Origin: Bacteroidota bacterium
GTDB taxonomy: Bacteria; Bacteroidota; Bacteroidia; SpSt-205; S141-50
Length of the DNA: 11,018 nt
Direction of reading: 5' to 3'
Assembly (NCBI GenBank): GCA_015490695.1
Contig: WFXK01000101.1
Span: 1-11,018 of the forward strand
The notes beneath the pieces are model-generated. The model was not told where the DNA came from. It saw nothing but the letters and a program-made list of their open reading frames with translations, and searched no databases. This document shows, one piece after another, positions 6,853-11,018 of the stretch; the stretch's first letter is position 1; the number at the start of each line of letters is the position of its first letter. A program made the position numbers and the translations under genes.

Positions 6853-7395
6853 ATGGTACTATGGGGGCTTATTGCATTGGCGTTTTTTAGCTGTGAATCG
6901 GAGCTCAGTCCTGATTCTATCGCTTTGCGTAGGCGCGACGAGCCGCGCATGGAGGTTTATAATTTTAAGTACATCTACACCGATTCAGGAAAGGTGCAAG
7001 CGATTTTAACGGCACCTTATGCGAAAGAAGTATTTAAAGATGCTAAGACAAACGAAACGGAGTTTGTTTTTCCAAGGGGTTTTGTATTGCGTTTTTTTAA
7101 TGAAGAGGGTATAGAGGAGAGCCGTATAACGGCTCGGTATGGGAAGATTTACGATAGGAACACAAAAGCGATGGCTCGTGGGGCGGTCCGTTTACAAAAT
7201 AGCGAGGGTTCGCTTTTAGAGACTGAGGAGTTGTATTGGGACCAGCAAAAAGACAGGGTTTACACTGATAGGTTTGTAAAGATTACGACGGCTCGGGAGG
7301 TTGTTTACGGGGAAGGATTAGAAGCCGATAGTCGTTTTCAGTGGTACACGCTTCGTTCTTTACGGGGGACTTTTGTATTAGCAGATTCTTTGTAA
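6853..7395 (+). CDS. lptC: LPS export protein LptC, lipoprotein form
   Basis: LptC is the membrane-anchored periplasmic component that takes lipopolysaccharide from the LptBFG transporter and hands it to LptA across the periplasm. Here 180 residues begin with a very short lipoprotein signal (MVLWGLIALAFFSC), placing the lipidated Cys at residue 14; the n-region has no Lys or Arg. The remaining chain shows the LptC beta-jellyroll pattern: YIYTDSGKVQAILTAPYA (40-57), FPRGFVLRFFNEEG (73-86), SRITARYGKIYDRNTKAMARG (90-110), then VRLQNSEGSLLETEELYWD (112-130) and a final KITTAREVVYGEGLEAD segment (143-159). This alternation of strands and the LETEELYWD motif are typical of the Bacteroidota family. 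The partner ATPase gene lptB is about 2.6 kb downstream. tRNA-Pro follows after 15 bp. The start is fixed by the promoter and the lipobox. Confidence 0.9.
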   Translation: MVLWGLIALAFFSCESELSPDSIALRRRDEPRMEVYNFKYIYTDSGKVQAILTAPYAKEVFKDAKTNETEFVFPRGFVLRFFNEEGIEESRITARYGKIYDRNTKAMARGAVRLQNSEGSLLETEELYWDQQKDRVYTDRFVKITTAREVVYGEGLEADSRFQWYTLRSLRGTFVLADSL

Positions 7396-7400
7396 TTTTG
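7393..7400 (+). promoter_or_regulatory. -7 promoter box of the tRNA cluster
   Basis: TAATTTTG, a perfect TAnnTTTG, whose first three bases are the TAA stop of lptC. It ends 10 nt before the tRNA-Pro 5' end, so a tRNA precursor with only a few leader bases is predicted. The nearest TTTG is 17 bp upstream (7372-7375), shorter than the 20 bp seen elsewhere here. Confidence 0.5.
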
Positions 7401-7410
7401 TGGGGGGATT

Positions 7411-7483
7411 CGGGGCGTGGCGCAGTTGGTAGCGCACCTGCTTTGGGAGCAGGGGGTCGCTGGTTCGAGTCCAGTCGCCCCGA
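7411..7483 (+). tRNA. tRNA-Pro(UGG)
   Basis: A complete cloverleaf. The acceptor CGGGGCG (7411-7417) pairs with CGCCCCG (7476-7482), with discriminator A7483. The anticodon stem CCTGC/GCAGG encloses loop TTTGGGA, giving anticodon TGG (7444-7446). The T arm holds GGTTCGAGTCC. The initial C and A73 are typical for bacterial tRNA-Pro. CCA is not encoded and must be added after transcription. First gene of a three-tRNA cluster. Confidence 0.97.
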
Positions 7484-7484
7484 C

Positions 7485-7558
<74 letters not shown>

Positions 7559-7564
7559 CCCCAG

Positions 7565-7637
7565 GGGCTCGTAGTTTAACAGGATAAAACCGCAGTTTCC
7601 TAAACTGCAGATCCCGGTTCGAGTCCGGGCGAGCCCT
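7565..7637 (+). tRNA. tRNA-Arg(CCU)
   Basis: The acceptor GGGCTCG (7565-7571) pairs with CGAGCCC (7630-7636), and U8 and A9 follow as expected. The D arm is GTTT/AAAC. The anticodon stem GCAGT/ACTGC holds loop TTCCTAA, giving anticodon CCT (7599-7601), specific for AGG. The T arm is CCCGG/CCGGG with loop TTCGAGT. The discriminator (7637) is T, unusual for a tRNA-Arg, where A or G is expected. No encoded CCA. It starts 6 bp after tRNA-Arg(UCU) and ends 6 bp before the stop of a convergent gene. Confidence 0.95.
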
Positions 7638-7643
7638 CAAGTG

Positions 7644-8231
7644 CTAAGAACGCTGTAAAACCTCCTTACGCTCTTCTATTACTTGATCCATCGCCCGCTT
7701 AGTAAACATATTCTCAAAAAAACTCTCGATGGGTTTGAACAACAAAGCCAAAAGTGCTTTTAGAGTCCAAGATATAATACTTCCCCACTTCTGAATATTC
7801 TGAGAAAACTGCTCTATGTAAATTTCAATAGATTCAGAAATGATGAACAACACAATAACAAATACCAATACAAATGTTGTTGCCTTCCGTCCTGCTCTTG
7901 CACGAATTAATTCGTCTATAGTCTCTCTTAACTCTCTATTCGTTCTTTCTAATTCTTTGTTTATACGTTCAATCTCGGCTTTTTGCTTACGAAGGGTAAT
8001 ATTAAAAGCCTTTAATTTCTTGTTTGCATTATTTAGCTTCCGTTGAAGGCGATTACCCACTGAAGTAATCAACTTTAGCTGTGTAAGAACATCTTCATAC
8101 TTATCTGCGAATGCTTTAATATCCTCTTCTTGCAAGGTCCCTTCTTGAAGTTTTTGTCTAAAGATTTCTAAATTACGTTCTTCGTTAAGATAGTCATGCT
8201 TAGGCTGTTTAGAAGAAGGAGGTGTAGCCAT
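7644..8231 (-). CDS. Unrecognised coiled-coil protein with C-terminal membrane helix
   Basis: A 195-residue protein read from the ATG at 8231. A longer frame from a GTG at 8252 exists, but that codon lies inside the probable -7 box and is rejected. There is no signal peptide. The acidic and polar N-terminus (1-45) is followed by a long coiled coil (about 48-112): LITSVGNRLQRKLNNANKKLKAFN, then heptads of L/I/N with K, E and R (IERINKELERTNRELRETIDELIRAR). A membrane helix (about 118-137, TTFVLVFVIVLFIISESI) and a second hydrophobic, possibly amphipathic segment (about 151-168) come next, ending in a charged tail. The LITSVGNRLQRKLN part resembles the linker coiled coils that precede output domains in some bacterial signalling proteins, yet no output domain is present. 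It is likely an inner-membrane protein with its coiled coil in the cytoplasm. It is convergent with the tRNAs and divergent from glutamate dehydrogenase. Function unknown. Confidence 0.8.
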   Translation of the reverse strand: MATPPSSKQPKHDYLNEERNLEIFRQKLQEGTLQEEDIKAFADKYEDVLTQLKLITSVGNRLQRKLNNANKKLKAFNITLRKQKAEIERINKELERTNRELRETIDELIRARAGRKATTFVLVFVIVLFIISESIEIYIEQFSQNIQKWGSIISWTLKALLALLFKPIESFFENMFTKRAMDQVIEERKEVLQRS

Positions 8232-8251
8232 AAGTAAGGTTTCTGGATGCA

Positions 8252-8283
8252 CAAATTAAAAGAGTTTATAAGAATAAAGCAAA
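8252..8283 (-). promoter_or_regulatory. Promoter of the coiled-coil membrane protein gene
   Basis: On the minus strand, TTTG (8283-8280), exactly 20 bp, then TTAATTTG (8259-8252), one mismatch from TAnnTTTG. It ends 20 nt before the ATG at 8231, giving a short leader. Its -33 box lies 14 bp from that of the divergent glutamate dehydrogenase promoter. Confidence 0.5.
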
Positions 8284-8297
8284 ATATAGTCTATCCA

Positions 8298-8329
8298 TTT
8301 GGTAGAACTCTTTTCACTCTATATTTTTG
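8298..8329 (+). promoter_or_regulatory. Promoter of glutamate dehydrogenase
   Basis: TTTG (8298-8301), exactly 20 bp, then TATTTTTG (8322-8329): perfect -33 and -7 boxes, the best example in the window. The -7 box ends 7 nt before the ATG at 8337. Because it lies within the longer open frame beginning at 8247, it rules out that upstream start. Confidence 0.75.
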
Positions 8330-8336
8330 TGTCGCT

Positions 8337-9629
8337 ATGGCAAAGACAGCAAAAGCGACGAAGGCTGTTGTAAAGACAGAGCAGGTTAATCCTTACGAGG
8401 CAATGTTAGAGCGTTTTAACAAAGCAGCCGATATTTTAAAAATAGATGAGCGTGCCAGAAAAATCCTTTCTCGTCCCGAGCGCATTGTACGAGTAAACTT
8501 ACCCGTAGTTATGGATGATGGTTCTACAGAAGTGTTTGAAGCGTATAGAGTCATTCATTCTACGGCGCTTGGTCCTAGTAAAGGAGGTATTCGCTATTCT
8601 ATGATGGTTAATGAAGATGAAGTAATGGCGTTAGCGGCGTGGATGACTTGGAAGTGTGCTGCTGTTTCTATTCCTTACGGTGGTGCAAAAGGAGGGATTA
8701 AATGCGAACCCAGAGCGTTGTCTGAAGGAGAAAAAGAACGCCTTACTCGTGCTTATACAGCGGCTATGGCAAACGTCTTTGGTCCTGATTCCGACATCCC
8801 TGCACCTGACATGGGAACCGACGACCGCGTCATGGCTTGGATCGTAGATGAATACTCTAAACTCAACGGTAATAAATTCATCCCAGGTGTTGTTACAGGA
8901 AAACCCTTAGAATTAGGTGGTTCAAAAGGGCGAAAAGAAGCTACAGGAAGAAGCGTTATGCTCACTACCCTTTTAGCCCTCAAAGAACTCTTAGGAGAAA
9001 ACCCAGAAGGACTCACAGTGGCCGTCCAAGGATTTGGAAACGTTGGTTCTATTGCTGCTAAGTTACTTTCTCAAAGAGGGTTAAAAGTCGTTGCTATATC
9101 AGACCGCACAGGTGGCTACTACAACGAACACGGCATCCTTATCAATCAAGCCATTTTGTATAGAGATCAAAACGACGGTGTGCTAGAAGGATTCAAAGGC
9201 GGAGAAAAAATCTCCAATAAAGAACTTTTAGAACTAAACGTGGATATTTTAATTCCTGCTGCTGTAGAAAATGTGATTACTAAAGAGAATGCTCCGCACA
9301 TCAAAGCTCGTTTGATTGTAGAAGGGGCTAATGGCCCTACAACTCCACAAGCTGATGAAATCTTAGAAGATAAAGGAGTTTGGGTTATTCCTGACATCAT
9401 AGCCAACGCAGGAGGGGTTACCGCTTCCTATTTTGAATGGGTACAAAACCGTCGCGGACACTACTATACCGAAGCTGAAGTCAATGACCGCATAGACCAA
9501 ATCATCAAAGAAGCTTTTGAACGCATGCTGCATAAAGCCTTTCGGCATAAAGTCAGTCTCCGCTTAGGGGCTTATTTAAGCGCCGTAGAACGCGTAGCTA
9601 AAGGATTAGAGCTCCTTGGTAAGTTCTAA
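8337..9629 (+). CDS. gdhA: Glutamate dehydrogenase (Glu/Leu/Phe/Val dehydrogenase family)
   Basis: Reversibly converts glutamate to 2-oxoglutarate and ammonia with NAD(P), linking nitrogen and carbon metabolism in the cytoplasm. The 430 residues from the ATG at 8337 match hexameric glutamate dehydrogenases. Substrate-domain residues visible are Lys82 (GPSKGGIR), Lys106 (MTWK), catalytic Lys118 (PYGGAKGG) and catalytic Asp158 (PAPDMGTD). The Rossmann domain begins at VQGFGNVG (230-237), with Asp256 after its second strand. The segment NAGGVTASYFEWVQN (357-371) is the form seen in glutamate enzymes, arguing against leucine or valine dehydrogenase. Cofactor preference cannot be decided by eye. 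Residues 1-18 are Lys/Ala/Thr-rich and probably disordered. The open frame extends to 8247, but the added 30 residues are low in family likeness and contain the promoter. A separate promoter for the next gene follows the stop. Confidence 0.93.
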   Translation: MAKTAKATKAVVKTEQVNPYEAMLERFNKAADILKIDERARKILSRPERIVRVNLPVVMDDGSTEVFEAYRVIHSTALGPSKGGIRYSMMVNEDEVMALAAWMTWKCAAVSIPYGGAKGGIKCEPRALSEGEKERLTRAYTAAMANVFGPDSDIPAPDMGTDDRVMAWIVDEYSKLNGNKFIPGVVTGKPLELGGSKGRKEATGRSVMLTTLLALKELLGENPEGLTVAVQGFGNVGSIAAKLLSQRGLKVVAISDRTGGYYNEHGILINQAILYRDQNDGVLEGFKGGEKISNKELLELNVDILIPAAVENVITKENAPHIKARLIVEGANGPTTPQADEILEDKGVWVIPDIIANAGGVTASYFEWVQNRRGHYYTEAEVNDRIDQIIKEAFERMLHKAFRHKVSLRLGAYLSAVERVAKGLELLGKF

Positions 9630-9645
9630 GACTTTCTTAACTTTG
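9615..9645 (+). promoter_or_regulatory. Promoter of the TerB-like gene and lptB
   Basis: CTTG (9615-9618, one mismatch), 19 bp, then TAACTTTG (9638-9645), a perfect -7 box ending 13 nt before the ATG at 9659. The -33 box lies within the last codons of glutamate dehydrogenase. It likely drives the overlapping genes at 9659, 10024 and 10773 together. Confidence 0.55.
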
Positions 9646-9658
9646 CCTTAAAAAGCCC

Positions 9659-10027
9659 ATGGCACTTTCCAGAGATTTTTTTGAAGGTTTAGGTTACTTA
9701 ACCTATGCGATGGCTTATGCCGATGGCGAAATAGAAAGAGAAGAAGTAAAACGCTTTGCTGAAGAGCTATTAAATCGTTTTGGGTCTTGGGATACTCAAG
9801 GTACAAGAGCTCGAGCTGCTTTTGAATTGGCGGTCCAAAAAAAATATAGTCCTGACCAAGCCTTAGAACAAGCACAAAAATGCCTGAAATGGAGTAAAAA
9901 AGAAGTAGCAGAAAAAAAAGAGGCTATTTTACAAACCCTTAAAGATGTCCTTCGTGCAGATAGAAAAGAAGAGGCAGCAGAATTAGCAATGTTAAAAAAA
10001 ATTGAAACTTTACTTAATAGTTTGTGA
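9659..10027 (+). CDS. TerB-like helical protein
   Basis: A 122-residue, all-helical cytoplasmic protein without signal peptide or membrane helix. Its pattern fits the TerB fold: helix LGYLTYAMAYADGEIEREEVKRFAEELL (11-38) with the ADGE motif followed by E-R-EEV, and a second, weaker half at VLRADRKEEAAELAMLKKIETLL (97-119), where the usual ADG is reduced to AD. In TerB and DjlA-type domains these two acidic sites bind metal; here the second site looks eroded. The middle (60-95) is rich in Lys, Glu and Gln. Its stop codon TGA overlaps the GTG start of lptB (GTGA), implying translational coupling and equal production. TerB-like proteins occur in many envelope and stress contexts. A role in LPS transport is inferred only from the overlap. 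I would not call it tellurite resistance. Confidence 0.7.
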   Translation: MALSRDFFEGLGYLTYAMAYADGEIEREEVKRFAEELLNRFGSWDTQGTRARAAFELAVQKKYSPDQALEQAQKCLKWSKKEVAEKKEAILQTLKDVLRADRKEEAAELAMLKKIETLLNSL

Positions 10028-10776
10028 GCGCTAAGCTCATTGCGAAGGGATTAAAGAAGCGTTATAGGAAACGCTGGGTTGTAAACGATGTCCATTTAGA
10101 ACTGCAACAAGGAGAAATCGTAGGACTTTTGGGACCGAATGGTGCAGGTAAGACTACTACTTTTTATATGATTGTAGGATTGGTCCGCCCCAATAAGGGA
10201 AGGATTTTTATTGATGACGAAGAAATCACCTATCTACCTATGTATCGTCGGGCGCAAAAAGGAATTGGCTATCTTCCTCAAGAAGCTTCGGTGTTTCGCC
10301 ATTTAAGTGTAGAAGATAATATCAAAGCGGTGTTGGAGATGCGGACGAAAATGACCAAAAAAGAGATTCAAAAGCGAACGGATGAATTATTAGAAGAGTT
10401 TGGACTTACAAAAGTTCGCAAAACAAAGGGTTTATATCTTTCAGGGGGCGAGCGAAGACGTACAGAAATCGCCCGTGCCTTGGCAGTAGAACCTAAATTC
10501 ATTCTATTAGACGAACCCTTTGCAGGAGTAGACCCCATCGCCGTAGAAGATATTCAAAAAATCGTTGTGAAACTTGTAGAACGAAATATTGGAGTGCTTA
10601 TCACAGACCATAATGTACGGGAAACCCTCAGCATCACCCAACGTGCTTATTTGCTCTTTGAAGGAAAAATCTTAAAAGTCGGTACTACAGAGGAGTTAGC
10701 CAACGACCCCCAAGTAAGAAAAGTCTACTTAGGTGAACGCTTCCGCTTAGAACATACCATCTCACCTAAGCCATGA
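10024..10776 (+). CDS. lptB: LPS export ABC transporter ATP-binding protein LptB
   Basis: The cytoplasmic ATPase that drives extraction of lipopolysaccharide from the inner membrane with LptF/LptG and LptC. At 250 residues it is full length. In order: Walker A GPNGAGKT (37-44), Q-loop Gln86 in YLPQEASVF, ABC signature LSGGE (139-143), Walker B FILLDEP (159-165) with catalytic Glu164, and H-loop His196 in ITDHNVRE. The sequence FAGVDPIAVEDIQ (166-178) is characteristic of LptB and separates it from amino-acid transporters such as LivF/LivG. The start is GTG at 10024, in a GTGA overlap with the TerB-like gene, giving MSAKLIAKGL as the first residues. The stop overlaps the next gene's start (ATGA). 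Thus three genes form one tightly coupled unit. lptC is in the window but in a different transcription unit; lptF/lptG are not present. Confidence 0.95.
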   Translation: MSAKLIAKGLKKRYRKRWVVNDVHLELQQGEIVGLLGPNGAGKTTTFYMIVGLVRPNKGRIFIDDEEITYLPMYRRAQKGIGYLPQEASVFRHLSVEDNIKAVLEMRTKMTKKEIQKRTDELLEEFGLTKVRKTKGLYLSGGERRRTEIARALAVEPKFILLDEPFAGVDPIAVEDIQKIVVKLVERNIGVLITDHNVRETLSITQRAYLLFEGKILKVGTTEELANDPQVRKVYLGERFRLEHTISPKP

Positions 10777-11018
10777 AAACCCTTTTTACCTTTTTGTTTA
10801 TTTATGGACTACTAAAAAACCATCCTTTAGAACAACCTGTAAAAGCGCTGTGCTATAATCCACACGATGCTTACCTCTACTTTGCCATGAACCACCACTG
10901 CTACCGCTATGATGGAAAACAAGTTCAAAAAATCCAAAGTGTTGCTTTCCCTGTTTATACGCTTCAAACCTATAAAGACACTTTATTCGCCGCGGGCGAT
11001 TATGCCATTGCTCTTATC
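10773..11018 (+). CDS. Unknown, probably exported protein, truncated by window end
   Basis: Open from the ATG at 10773 to the window edge, 82 codons with no stop. Its ATG overlaps the TGA of lptB (ATGA), a strong sign of a coupled operon gene. The N-terminus MKTLFTFLFIYGLL is a short signal peptide or anchor. The following part (about 24-82) is aromatic and strand-rich, with HHCYRYDGKQ followed by a pattern of strand-turn-strand (LQTYKDTLFAAGDYAI). This could be the first blades of a beta-propeller of the kind found in sensor or surface proteins, but the piece is too short to judge. The two Cys and several His are of unknown meaning. No family recognised. Confidence 0.65.
   Translation, partial: MKTLFTFLFIYGLLKNHPLEQPVKALCYNPHDAYLYFAMNHHCYRYDGKQVQKIQSVAFPVYTLQTYKDTLFAAGDYAIALI

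Noticed and set aside
8232..8252. GTG start for the coiled-coil protein adding 7 residues
   Set aside because: The GTG overlaps the likely -7 box, and an ATG with a normal short leader is available at 8231.
9648..9875. A 75-codon minus-strand open frame with poly-Leu segments
   Set aside because: It is a mirror of the Lys/Glu/Ala-rich TerB-like gene; low-complexity Leu/Phe arises from the complement.
9659..10027. Tellurite resistance function for the TerB-like gene
   Set aside because: TerB-like folds are widespread in unrelated contexts and no other ter genes are present.

Overview
The window looks like a chromosomal segment of a member of the Bacteroidota, possibly from a warm or low-oxygen habitat. 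The evidence is a C-terminal domain resembling the type IX secretion (T9SS) type A sorting domain, a Bacteroidota-style LptC lipoprotein, the near absence of Shine-Dalgarno sequences, and repeated upstream copies of the Bacteroidota promoter pattern (TTTG, about 20 bp, TAnnTTTG). The habitat guess rests mainly on a ba3-type (B-family) cytochrome c oxidase with the tiny subunit IIa, best known from Thermus. No mobile element, CRISPR array, prophage or origin was seen.

Layout. 1-1945 (minus): a 3'-truncated exported TPR protein preceded by an OmpA-domain envelope protein. 1981-2844 (plus): nadC, divergent from the OmpA gene across only 35 bp. A perfect 12-bp hairpin at 2849-2875 separates nadC from the convergent oxidase operon. 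2909-5695 (minus): transcribed as membrane-tethered cytochrome c, subunit IIa (35 aa), subunit II (CuA) and subunit I. 5805-7637 (plus): a predicted T9SS cargo protein, lptC, then tRNA-Pro(UGG), tRNA-Arg(UCU) and tRNA-Arg(CCU). 7644-8231 (minus): an unrecognised coiled-coil membrane protein, convergent with the tRNAs and divergent from a glutamate dehydrogenase gene (8337-9629, plus). 9659-11018 (plus): a tightly overlapping set of a TerB-like protein, lptB, and the start of an unknown, probably exported protein.

How the genes relate. The oxidase operon encodes a terminal respiratory module: the tethered cytochrome c probably passes electrons to CuA in subunit II and on to the heme/CuB site in subunit I. 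LptC and LptB belong to the same lipopolysaccharide export machine but lie about 2.6 kb apart, separated by tRNAs and metabolic genes. NadC (NAD synthesis) and glutamate dehydrogenase are housekeeping metabolism. The TPR and OmpA proteins fit envelope structure.

The strongest pattern beyond the genes is regulatory. Ten sites match the Bacteroidota promoter, six of them with a TTTG-like box exactly 20 bp upstream of the -7 box. For several genes the -7 box ends only 4 to 8 nt before the ATG, which predicts leaderless or nearly leaderless mRNAs. Twice the -7 box is built on the stop codon of the preceding gene. I found no clearly new multi-gene system; the gene families are mostly known, and the novelty lies in the promoter architecture and a few unrecognised proteins.
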